Made by a program: the position numbers and the translations under genes. Of a stretch of 6,902 bases of DNA, positions 1 through 6,219 are shown piece by piece; position 1 is the stretch's first letter; each line of letters opens with the position of its first letter. The notes under the pieces were generated by a model. It saw only the letters and a program-made list of their open reading frames with translations. It did not search any database and was not told the origin of the DNA. This DNA is from Nocardioidaceae bacterium (GTDB taxonomy: Bacteria > Actinomycetota > Actinomycetes > Propionibacteriales > Nocardioidaceae). The stretch covers positions 1-6,902 of the forward strand of contig JAGQUE010000355.1 of the NCBI GenBank assembly GCA_020438665.1, read 5' to 3'.

Positions 1-1266
1 ACCGTGATGTTCGGTCCCTACATGATCCAGGTGGCAGGGACGGCTGCGGGCTGCGTCGACCCCGACGAGACGTGCAGCAAGACCGTCAACCTACTCGGCC
101 TTCACCTCGCGGCCGGCTCGTTGCCGTCCTACCTCACCACCTTCGCCACGATCGCGAGCGCCTTCATCCTGCCGATCGTCGGCGCCTTCGCCGACCGCTC
201 CCCCCGCAAGAAGCTCCACATGGCGGCCTATGCCTGGGCGGGTGCGTTCTTCGCAGGGCTGCTGTTCTTCATGAAGGGCGACCTCTGGCAGATCGGTGCC
301 GTGGCGGTCGTGCTGAGCAGCATCCTCGCCGGCTGCTCGCTGGTGAGCTACTACGCGATCCTGGTCGACATCTCGACCGAGGACGAGCGCGATGACGTGT
401 CCTCGCGCGGCTGGGCGTGGGGCTACCTGGGCGGCGGGCTGCTGCTGCTTGTCAACCTCGTCATGTTCCTCGGACACGACACGTTCGGGCTCTCCTCCGG
501 GTTCTCGGTGCGGCTGAGCCTGCTCTCGGCGGCCCTCTGGTGGGCCGGGTTCACGTTGGTGCCCTTCCTCCGGCTGCGCAACTATGCTCCGCGCAACGTC
601 GTCCCCGAAGAGGGCCGGCTGTTGCGCCGGTCTTTCGGCCAGCTCTTCACGACGCTGAAGGAGCTCCGCGCCTATCCCATGACCATGACGTTCCTGATCG
701 CCTACCTGTTCTACAACGACGGCATCCAGACGGTGATCTACTCCGCGTCGATCTATGGGTCCGAGCAGCTCAAGATGGGCCAGTCGGTCCTCATCGGCAC
801 CATCCTGCTCATCCAGTTCGTGGCATTCGGGGGCGCCTTGTTCTTCGGCCGACTTGCCAAGAAGTACGGTTCCTACCGCTCGATCCTGTGGGGCACCTTC
901 GCGTGGATGGCCATCGTGGTCTGGGCGATGTTCTTGCCCGCCAAGAACGTGCCACTGTTCCTGCTGACCGGTGTCGCCATCGCCATCGTGATGGGCGGCA
1001 CCCAGGCCCTCTCGCGGTCGTTCTTCAGCCTGCTCATCCCCCACGGACGCGAGGGCGAGTACTTCGCCCTCTACAACGCCGCGGAGCGGGGGACCTCGTG
1101 GTTCGGGACGCTCCTGTTCGGACTGGTGTTCCAGCTGTCGGGGTCCTACCGGCCCGCGATCTTCGCGCTGATCGTGTTCTTCGTGCTCGGTGCGGTGTTC
1201 CTGCTGCGGCTGGACCCCGAGGAGGGCATCCGTGAGGCAGGCAACACCGTCCCGGCGGCGGTCTAG
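1..1266 (+). CDS. UMF1/Atg22-type MFS transporter, 5'-truncated by window edge
   Basis: This is a polytopic membrane protein of the major facilitator superfamily, UMF1 (Atg22-like) branch. The visible part is about 421 residues with roughly eleven hydrophobic segments. An MFS motif-A-like loop (GAFADRSPRKK) follows the second visible helix. The stretch ISTEDERDDVSSRGWAWGY and the glycine-rich helix after it are the UMF1 hallmark. The reading frame is open to base 1, and the family normally has a further N-terminal segment before the FGPYM residues. The GTG/ATG at 4-9 is therefore probably internal and the true start lies upstream of the window. The stop is TAG at 1264-1266. The substrate cannot be told from sequence; family members are annotated as permeases or effluxers of unknown cargo. 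Readthrough into rbpA is possible because nothing resembling a terminator separates them. The family call is firm; substrate and true start are unknown. Confidence 0.9.
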   Translation, partial: TVMFGPYMIQVAGTAAGCVDPDETCSKTVNLLGLHLAAGSLPSYLTTFATIASAFILPIVGAFADRSPRKKLHMAAYAWAGAFFAGLLFFMKGDLWQIGAVAVVLSSILAGCSLVSYYAILVDISTEDERDDVSSRGWAWGYLGGGLLLLVNLVMFLGHDTFGLSSGFSVRLSLLSAALWWAGFTLVPFLRLRNYAPRNVVPEEGRLLRRSFGQLFTTLKELRAYPMTMTFLIAYLFYNDGIQTVIYSASIYGSEQLKMGQSVLIGTILLIQFVAFGGALFFGRLAKKYGSYRSILWGTFAWMAIVVWAMFLPAKNVPLFLLTGVAIAIVMGGTQALSRSFFSLLIPHGREGEYFALYNAAERGTSWFGTLLFGLVFQLSGSYRPAIFALIVFFVLGAVFLLRLDPEEGIREAGNTVPAAV

Positions 1267-1292
1267 GGAATCTTGCCCTCGTCGCTAACGTT
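1267..1292 (+). promoter_or_regulatory. Sigma-R (SigH-type) promoter of rbpA
   Basis: GGAAT at 1267-1271 and GTT at 1290-1292 are separated by exactly 18 nt. This matches the actinobacterial sigma-R/SigH consensus GGAAT-N18-GTT, and the extended form also fits (GGGAAT from 1266, CGTT at 1289-1292). The -35 box starts directly after the TAG stop of the upstream transporter. Transcription would begin at about 1298-1301 and give rbpA a leader of about 90 nt. In Streptomyces coelicolor rbpA is a known sigma-R target, so the motif and the downstream gene support each other. The start point is inferred. Confidence 0.85.
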
Positions 1293-1377
1293 GAGAGAAC
1301 CGATGAACGAGGCGCATGAACCGCGTCATGAGTTCTTTACTCGCCCGTCTCATCGTTGACAGGTGGGGACTTCAACC

Positions 1378-1384
1378 GGGAGGT
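1378..1384 (+). promoter_or_regulatory. Ribosome binding site fixing the rbpA start
   Basis: GGGAGGT lies 4 nt before the ATG at 1389. It favours that ATG over the in-frame TTG at 1356, which would add 11 residues that do not look like RbpA. Confidence 0.8.
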
Positions 1385-1388
1385 AGCC

Positions 1389-1766
1389 ATGGCGGAGCGC
1401 ACATTGCGTGGCGCACGGCTGGGTGGCCAGAGTTTCGAGGACGAGCGCGGGATCGAGTTCGCGGCGCGGCAGCAGGTGCACTATGCCTGCGCCAACGGCC
1501 ACGAGTTCGAGATCACGATGTCCATGGAGGCCGAAGTGCCTCCGGTGTGGGAGTGCTCGCGCTGCGGCGCCGAGGCCCTCAACACCCAGGGGGTGCGTCC
1601 CGAGCACAAGGCTGAGAAGCCCGCTCGCACGCACTGGGACATGCTGTTGGAGCGGCGCTCGGTCAAGGAGCTCGAAGACATCCTGCAGGAGCGCCTGGAG
1701 CTGCTGCGCGGTGGCGAGATCGGCCCCGCGCACCTGCACCGGGCCAACAAGAAGCGCGTCAGCTGA
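1389..1766 (+). CDS. rbpA: RNA polymerase-binding protein RbpA
   Basis: RbpA binds the RNA polymerase holoenzyme and the principal sigma factor. It stabilises the open complex and affects basal rifampicin tolerance and stress transcription in actinobacteria. The protein is 125 residues, close to Streptomyces RbpA in length. Residues 1-25 are the N-terminal tail (MAERTLRGARLGGQSFEDERG). The core domain follows, with C34, H38, C56 and C59 placed like the zinc ligands of the Streptomyces protein; several mycobacterial RbpAs lack this full set. A basic linker (K74, K77, R80) comes next, then a helical sigma-interaction domain beginning near W83-D84-M85. Its R89-R90 correspond to the sigma-contacting arginines. 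A good ribosome site precedes the ATG. The gene is driven by the sigma-R promoter at 1267-1292 and is convergent with fxsA, 12 nt from stop to stop. I see no anomaly in it. Confidence 0.97.
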   Translation: MAERTLRGARLGGQSFEDERGIEFAARQQVHYACANGHEFEITMSMEAEVPPVWECSRCGAEALNTQGVRPEHKAEKPARTHWDMLLERRSVKELEDILQERLELLRGGEIGPAHLHRANKKRVS

Positions 1767-1770
1767 GCGT

Positions 1771-1791
1771 CGACGGGGTCAGTCCCCGTCG
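1771..1791. terminator. Shared stem-loop terminator between convergent rbpA and fxsA
   Basis: CGACGGGG (1771-1778) and CCCCGTCG (1784-1791) form a perfect 8-bp, GC-rich stem with loop TCAGT. It begins 4 nt after the rbpA stop. The minus-strand fxsA stop (1779-1781) lies inside the loop, so one arm is also the last coding codons of fxsA. No U-tract follows on either strand, which is common for actinobacterial terminators. The symmetric position between converging genes supports a bidirectional role, but termination itself is inferred. Confidence 0.55.
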
Positions 1792-2248
1792 TCGATGACC
1801 TCGCCCCGGATCACGGGCCCTGAAGGCCCGGGTCCGGGGCGTCGTACGTCGTGGGGCACGCCCGCGATCAACAGCCGCCGCGACACCACCTGGGTCAGCA
1901 GCCGTCGCCCCACCGGCCGGGTGAACGGCAGGATCAGCACCAGACCCAGAATGTCGGTGACGAACCCGGGGGTCAGCATCAGCGTTCCCCCGATCAGGAT
2001 CAGGGCGCCGTCGGCCAGCTCGCGCGCCGGCATCGTGCCGCTGGTGAGCGCCTCGTTGAGCGCGGCCCACGCGCGCGCACCCTCGCGCCGGATCAGCCAG
2101 CCGCCGACGATGCTGTCGGCGACCAGCAGCAGGATCGTCCACCACGGGCCGATCAGGTTGCCGACGAGGATGAGCGCGCTGATCTCGAGCAGCGGCACGA
2201 CGACGAACGCCGTGATGAGCGCCCAGGCGGCCCAGCGTCGCCGTGCCA

Positions 2249-2249
<1 letters not shown>
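1779..2249 (-). CDS. fxsA: FxsA family membrane protein
   Basis: This is a 156-residue member of the FxsA family of small cytoplasmic-membrane proteins. In E. coli, overproduced FxsA relieves F-plasmid exclusion of phage T7; its normal role is not known. Hydrophobic segments lie at about residues 8-30 and 34-53, with a third longer one at about 81-109. The third holds the family signature DGALILIGGTLMLTPGFVTD, followed by LPFTRP. The tail after residue 130 is Pro/Gly-rich and ends in acidic residues. The ATG shares its first base with the TGA of the upstream ppm gene (TGATG, 1-nt overlap), so translation is probably coupled. It is the last gene of the lnt-ppm-fxsA operon. From memory, an fxsA homologue also lies close to ppm1 in mycobacteria, which suggests an old linkage with envelope genes. 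The family call is firm; the function is not. Confidence 0.92.
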
Positions 2250-3013
<764 letters not shown>

Positions 3014-3035
3014 CGACGTCCTTCCTGTCGGGGCG

Positions 3036-4580
3036 CTAGTGGGACGACCCGGTGAGCACCCGGTCGGGTTCTCCGTCGACCGGGAGCGGTCGCTGCGACC
3101 GCGAGGATCGACGATACGTGATCATGCTGAGCGCCAGGGCGAGGAGGGTGATGGCGACGGCGGCGTGCCCGATCCAGGAGCCGAACCGGATGCCGGGTGT
3201 CACCGACGCCTCGAGTGGCAGCGACTGCTCCAGGGCGGTCTGGGTGCGCGGGTCGGCCACCTGCAGCACGGTGCCGTCGGGCCCGATCAGCCCGGTCAGA
3301 CCGTTGGTCGCCGCCACGGCGACCGCACGATGGGACTCGATGGCGCGCAGCCGCGTCATGGCGAACTGCTGGTCGATCTGGTCGGTGTAGATGAACATCG
3401 CGTTGCTGGTTTGGACGACGAGGAGCTGGGCCCCGTGGAGGACCTGGGTCCTGATGCCGTCGTCATAGCCGACGTCGAAGCAGATGGAGTCGGCCACCGG
3501 CACCCCGGCGATGGTCAGCGGCTCCGCACGGTCGCCGCTGACCATGTCGCGCGGGATGAGACGAAGCTTGCCGAACGTGCCGAACACCGATCCTCGCCAG
3601 GGGATGTACTCCCCGAACGGGACGGGGTGCCGCTTGGTGTAGCGGTCGCCCGCTCCCACCCCGGGGTCCCAGACGATCCCTTGGTTGAGGACCTTGGTCG
3701 GGTCGGGGTCGTCGACCATCGCGCCCACCAGCATCGGCACCCCTATCGCGTCCGAGGCCGCGGTGATGTCGGCACCCACGCTGGGGTCGTTGAAGGGGTC
3801 GGTGGTGGTGGAGTTCTCCGGCCAGACCACGAAGTCGGGCTGCTGGGCGGTGCCGTCGGCCACCCGCTCCGCCAGCGCCAACGTGGCGTCGCGGTGGTTG
3901 CGCGTGACCTGGGGGCCGTCGAGGAGGATGTCGGTCCCGTCACCGGGCACGTTGCCCTGGACGACCGCGACGCGGGCACTGCCGTCCGGAGCCGACTCAT
4001 AAGGCACCACGGAGGGCAGCACCGACACCGCCATCACGGCGGCCACCCAGGCTGTCGACCCACGCCAGTGCGACCGGCCGCGGACCAGGGCCCACGCCAA
4101 CGTGGTCCCGATGAGCGCCACGACGACGGAGACGCCGGCGATGCCGACATAGGCCGCTCCGGGCGCCAGCGGCGTGTCGATGACCGCGAAGCCCAGCCGA
4201 CCCCAGGGCATGCCACTGAAGGGCCAGGAGGACCGCCACACGTCCGCTGCCACCCAGGCCAGGGCGACCAGGACGGGCCAGAACCGCGAGCGCAGGAGGA
4301 CCGCCGTCGCTGACCCGAGGACGGCATAGAACACCGACTCGACGGTGGCCAGGGCGAGCCAGGCGTCCGGCCCGACCGCACGCATCCAGCCGAGCAGGAC
4401 GAACTGGAAGCCGATGCCATAGGCCCAGCCGGGGATCCACGCCCAGCGCGGGCTCAGGCCACGCACGACGAGCACGAAGGCCGCGACGCTGAGGGGCAGC
4501 AGCAGCGCGAACGGCCCCGGCGAGAAGGCGAGCGCGCCGACGACACCGATCAGGGAGGCGGTGATGGTGCGCAGGGCCAC
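3036..4580 (-). CDS. lnt: Apolipoprotein N-acyltransferase
   Basis: Lnt adds the third acyl chain to the N-terminal diacylglyceryl-cysteine of lipoproteins at the outer face of the cytoplasmic membrane. With the GTG start at 4580 it has 514 residues, the usual size. Residues ~5-190 are hydrophobic with about six or seven membrane segments. A nitrilase-like domain follows (about 200-460), then one C-terminal helix (about 468-488) and a short basic tail. The catalytic triad is visible: E255 in VVWPENS, K316 in YTKRHPVPFGEYIP and C367 in SICFDVGYDD; E324 is also kept. The residue two after the cysteine is Asp where most homologues have Glu. The start is uncertain: there is no clear ribosome site before GTG 4580, TTG 4589 is an alternative, and a -10-like box 7 nt upstream would fit leaderless translation. 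The frame stays open upstream to 4835, but that stretch is composition-driven and does not resemble Lnt. It is the first gene of lnt-ppm-fxsA. Confidence 0.94.
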   Translation of the reverse strand: MALRTITASLIGVVGALAFSPGPFALLLPLSVAAFVLVVRGLSPRWAWIPGWAYGIGFQFVLLGWMRAVGPDAWLALATVESVFYAVLGSATAVLLRSRFWPVLVALAWVAADVWRSSWPFSGMPWGRLGFAVIDTPLAPGAAYVGIAGVSVVVALIGTTLAWALVRGRSHWRGSTAWVAAVMAVSVLPSVVPYESAPDGSARVAVVQGNVPGDGTDILLDGPQVTRNHRDATLALAERVADGTAQQPDFVVWPENSTTTDPFNDPSVGADITAASDAIGVPMLVGAMVDDPDPTKVLNQGIVWDPGVGAGDRYTKRHPVPFGEYIPWRGSVFGTFGKLRLIPRDMVSGDRAEPLTIAGVPVADSICFDVGYDDGIRTQVLHGAQLLVVQTSNAMFIYTDQIDQQFAMTRLRAIESHRAVAVAATNGLTGLIGPDGTVLQVADPRTQTALEQSLPLEASVTPGIRFGSWIGHAAVAITLLALALSMITYRRSSRSQRPLPVDGEPDRVLTGSSH

Positions 4581-4587
4581 GCAGCAC

Positions 4588-4593
4588 AAGGTA
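4588..4593 (-). promoter_or_regulatory. Possible -10 box for a leaderless lnt transcript
   Basis: Read on the minus strand, TACCTT (4593-4588) fits the actinobacterial TANNNT -10 pattern. It ends 7 nt before the GTG at 4580, the spacing typical of leaderless mRNAs. No good -35 is seen at 16-18 nt. The missing ribosome site for lnt supports the idea, but a six-base match alone is weak. Confidence 0.3.
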
Positions 4594-4635
4594 CCTGAGG
4601 GGTCCGTGTCGGTCGGGCCCACGCTGCGGTGACGG

Positions 4636-4651
4636 CCGTGCAGCTGCACGG
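4636..4651. repeat. Perfect 16-bp palindrome
   Basis: CCGTGCAGCTGCACGG is a perfect palindrome with 8-bp arms and no spacer. As RNA it can fold to a 6-bp GC stem with an AGCU loop. Its 4647-4651 half is also one end of the 12-bp closing stem of the neighbouring 4647-4736 element, so the two pairings exclude each other. As DNA it could be an operator for a dimeric regulator about 56 bp upstream of lnt. Confidence 0.6.
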
Positions 4652-4736
4652 AGGGGGCCGGGCGCTTCGGACCTGCCCGGAGACCACTGGCTGTCGCCGA
4701 CAGGCAGTTGTCTAAGGCTCCCTTGCCCCCTCCGTG
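4647..4736. ncRNA. Candidate structured RNA element, four-way-junction fold, upstream of lnt
   Basis: The ends CACGGAGGGGGC (4647-4658) and GCCCCCTCCGTG (4725-4736) are perfect 12-bp inverted repeats. Between them almost every base falls in one of three adjacent hairpins. The first is CGGGC 4659-4663 with GCCCG 4675-4679 (11-nt loop). The second is a long hairpin at 4681-4713, with AGAC/GTCT, ACTG/CAGT and CTGTC/GACAG paired and only two single mismatches. The third is AAGG 4714-4717 with CCTT 4721-4724. The result is a compact four-way junction of 90 nt. The transcribed strand is not proven. On the minus strand it would lie in a long lnt leader or in the 3' region of the kam-kal transcript. 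It matches no RNA family I recognise. It could also be a strong bidirectional terminator or a DNA-level element. The inverted repeats are certain; the RNA role is inferred. Confidence 0.45.
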
Positions 4737-4841
4737 TCCGCCCTCACGGTCCGGTCTGCGACCCCTGACGCCCCGAACAGATGGCTGGTCCCCCACCCTT
4801 CGAGCCGCCCCGCGGCCGTGCCGTTTCCCGCGCACTGCAGA

Positions 4842-4865
4842 GACGAAACGTAGGGAAGATTCGTC
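4842..4865. repeat. 6-bp inverted repeat at a putative -10 region
   Basis: GACGAA (4842-4847) pairs with TTCGTC (4860-4865) across a 12-nt loop. It overlaps the putative minus-strand -10 box at 4857-4862, so it could be an operator or a minor hairpin. A repeat this short can arise by chance. Confidence 0.3.
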
Positions 4866-4885
4866 GCCCGAAGCGCTCCTGTCAA
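4857..4885 (-). promoter_or_regulatory. Possible housekeeping promoter facing lnt
   Basis: On the minus strand, TTGACA (4885-4880) is a perfect -35 hexamer. After 17 nt comes GAATCT (4862-4857), which keeps the A at position 2 and T at position 6 of the -10 consensus but lacks the first T. Transcription would begin near 4850 and give lnt a leader of about 270 nt containing the 4647-4736 element. The perfect -35 and its place in a gap where a promoter is expected support it; the -10 box is poor. Confidence 0.4.
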
Positions 4886-4890
4886 CCGCT

Positions 4891-4928
4891 CGCTGACCTG
4901 CACAAACACATGAAAGCGCAGGTCAGCG
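4891..4928. terminator. Perfect 11-bp stem-loop, likely terminator of the kam-kal operon or an operator
   Basis: CGCTGACCTGC (4891-4901) and GCAGGTCAGCG (4918-4928) are perfect inverted repeats around a 16-nt AT-richer loop. On the minus strand it lies 77 nt after the kal stop, as a terminator would, but no U-tract follows. It also lies 5 nt upstream of the putative TTGACA box at 4885-4880, so a regulator binding two half-sites is an equal possibility. The right arm runs into a short tandem GTCAGC repeat (4922-4933). Confidence 0.5.
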
Positions 4929-4965
4929 TCAGCGTGTCGTCACCAAGAATTTCTGCAATGTTTGG

Positions 4966-4982
4966 GACACCGTCGGCGTGTC
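4966..4982 (-). terminator. Weak stem-loop downstream of kal
   Basis: GACAC/GTGTC arms of 5 bp enclose a 7-nt loop, starting 23 nt past the kal stop. An AT-richer stretch follows in the direction of transcription. The stem is short and this may be chance. Confidence 0.2.
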
Positions 4983-5005
4983 GCGACTGGTGCGTCACAC
5001 CCGTC

Positions 5006-5404
5006 TCACGCGTCGGACGGGGGCGGGACCACGACGGTCCCGGTCGCCGTGGTGGCGACCAGCGGCTCGGCCAGGACGCGCGCGGCCCCGGGACGGGCCT
5101 CGGTGGCCTCCCCGCGGCCCACGACGAGTACCTGGAACTCCATGACCCGCGAGCGGGTGCCGACCTTGACGAGCTCGGCGCTGATCTCGAGGAGGTCGCC
5201 CGCGCGGACCGGCGCCCGGAACTGGACATCGGAGTAGGACGCGAAGAGCCCCTCGTCACCGTCGGTCAGGATGCACATCTCGGTGGCCACGTCGCCGAAC
5301 AGGCCGAGCGAGTAGGCGCCGTCGACGAGGTTCCCGGCGTAGTGGGCGTGGGAGTAGGGGACATAGCGGCGGTGCACCACGCGGGTGCCGACGGTGGCGG
5401 TCAC
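5006..5404 (-). CDS. kal: 3-aminobutyryl-CoA ammonia-lyase (hotdog fold)
   Basis: Kal removes ammonia from L-3-aminobutyryl-CoA to give crotonyl-CoA, a late step in lysine breakdown by the beta-lysine route. The 132-residue protein resembles the hotdog-fold aminoacyl-CoA ammonia-lyases such as beta-alanyl-CoA:ammonia lyase. It has HYAGNLVDGA (21-30), FGDVATEM (36-43), TDGDEGLFASYSDVQFRAPV (47-66), GDLLE (69-73), KVG (80-82) and a C-terminal AEPLVATTATG (112-122). These blocks fall in the same order and spacing in the family. The start is GTG, preceded by a strong GGGAGGAT site, and overlaps the kamE stop by 4 nt (GTGA). It is the last gene of the operon. A related aminoacyl-CoA lyase specificity cannot be excluded from the protein alone, but the kamD-kamE context makes Kal the best call. 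Confidence 0.87.
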   Translation of the reverse strand: MTATVGTRVVHRRYVPYSHAHYAGNLVDGAYSLGLFGDVATEMCILTDGDEGLFASYSDVQFRAPVRAGDLLEISAELVKVGTRSRVMEFQVLVVGRGEATEARPGAARVLAEPLVATTATGTVVVPPPSDA

Positions 5405-6219
5405 GAGGCGATCCTCCCGGTGTCGGGCTCGGGGGCGAGGTGGTGGACGAGATAGCTGGCGACGTCCGCCGGCGTCGTACCGCGGGTGAAGACCCGGTCG
5501 ACGCCCAGATCGCCCGCCATGGTCTCGTCGAAGCGCGGCCCGCCGATCACGAGCAGGGGCCGTTCTGCCGCCGGATAGGCCTCGCGGAAGGCCGCCGACA
5601 TCTCGCGGGTGTTGAGCAGGTGGGCGTCACGCTGGGTCACGACCTGGGAGACCAGGACGGCGTCGGCCTTCTCCTGCCGGGCACGCTCGACCAGATGGGG
5701 GACCGAGACCTGGGCGCCCATGTTGACCACCTTGATCTCCCGGTAGTACTCCAGGCCCTTCTCCCCTGCGAACCCCTTGATGTTGAGGATCGCGTCGATC
5801 CCGACGGTGTGCGCATCGGTGCCGATGCAAGCACCGACCACCACCAGCCGCCGGCGGAGCAACTGCTTGATGCGCGCGTTGGCCTCTTTGGGCGTGAGGA
5901 GCGGGAAGTCGCGCTCGACCACCTCGACCTTGGCCAGGTCGACGAGATGGTTGACGCGGCCATAGACGACGAAGAAGGTGAACCCGTCGCCCATCGGCTT
6001 GCTGTGGACCACCAGGGCCGGGTCGATGCCCATCTTGTTGGCCAGCTGGGCGGCCGCGCCCTCGGCCCGCTTGGAGTGCGGGATCGGCAGCGTGAACGAC
6101 AGCTGCACCATCCCGTCGCCGGTGGTGTCGCCATAGGGGCGTACGACGTTGCTCCGGTCGTGGCGAGCCGCAGCCTCCTCAGCCACGTGCTCAAGCTCGT
6201 GCGGTGGACGCTTCTTCAT
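5401..6219 (-). CDS. kamE: Beta-lysine 5,6-aminomutase, beta (B12-binding) subunit
   Basis: With KamD this subunit moves the terminal amino group of L-beta-lysine (or D-lysine) from C6 to C5, using adenosylcobalamin and PLP. It is 272 residues long, the normal size. An N-terminal domain (about 1-110) precedes a Rossmann-type cobalamin-binding domain. The B12 motif is DAHTVG (135-140), with H137 as the expected lower cobalt ligand. Eleven residues later K148 in LNIKGF matches the lysine (K144 in the Clostridium/Acetoanaerobium enzyme) that forms the Schiff base with PLP. A later VIGGPRF (224-230) is the usual glycine motif of B12 domains. The ATG overlaps the kamD stop by 4 nt (ATGA) and has a GGAGGG ribosome site inside kamD. 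The gene overlaps kal by 4 nt. All key residues are present, so the enzyme should be functional. Confidence 0.95.
   Translation of the reverse strand: MKKRPPHELEHVAEEAAARHDRSNVVRPYGDTTGDGMVQLSFTLPIPHSKRAEGAAAQLANKMGIDPALVVHSKPMGDGFTFFVVYGRVNHLVDLAKVEVVERDFPLLTPKEANARIKQLLRRRLVVVGACIGTDAHTVGIDAILNIKGFAGEKGLEYYREIKVVNMGAQVSVPHLVERARQEKADAVLVSQVVTQRDAHLLNTREMSAAFREAYPAAERPLLVIGGPRFDETMAGDLGVDRVFTRGTTPADVASYLVHHLAPEPDTGRIAS

Larger units (their letters stand above)
4581..5005. other. 425-bp non-coding gap rich in inverted repeats
   Basis: This lies between the end of kal and the start of lnt, both on the minus strand. No ORF here has a convincing ribosome site, family resemblance or codon bias. 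The part around 4840-4980 is visibly more AT-rich than the genes. It holds several inverted repeats and two candidate minus-strand promoter boxes, listed separately. Any lnt leader and the 3' end of the kam-kal transcript must both be here. Confidence 0.8.

Noticed and set aside
91..1044. Long minus-strand ORF opposite the MFS transporter
   Set aside because: Its Gln/Glu/His/Arg-rich translation is a shadow of the membrane protein read in antisense; no motif or ribosome site.
1356..1361. TTGACA as a -35 box for a second rbpA promoter
   Set aside because: No TANNNT box at 16-19 nt; the only near match overlaps the rbpA start codon.
1814..1830. CGGGCC/GGCCCG hairpin near the end of fxsA
   Set aside because: It lies within the Pro/Gly codons of the FxsA tail and is explained by GC-rich coding sequence.
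4672..4696. Resemblance to a cobalamin riboswitch B12 box (GCCCGGAGACC then ACTGGC) on the plus strand, tempting because kamDE are B12 enzymes
   Set aside because: The rest of the cobalamin riboswitch core is not seen upstream, the plus strand has no downstream gene here, and it is at the wrong end of the kam operon.
4647..4736. Miniature inverted-repeat transposable element
   Set aside because: The 12-bp terminal repeats fit, but the flanks show no target-site duplication and no second copy is in the window.
4647..4736. tRNA or tRNA-Sec, because of the cloverleaf-like layout
   Set aside because: There is no 5-bp T-arm with a TTCRA loop, no anticodon-like 7-nt loop and the closing stem is 12 bp.
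4581..4835. In-frame upstream extension of lnt giving a 599-residue protein
   Set aside because: The added residues are Arg/Gly-rich, unlike any Lnt N-terminus, and run through the inverted repeats. Lnt-like sequence begins right after GTG 4580.
4712..4909. Minus-strand ORF of 65 codons in the kal-lnt gap
   Set aside because: No ribosome site, no recognisable motif, and it overlaps the structured element and the inverted repeats.
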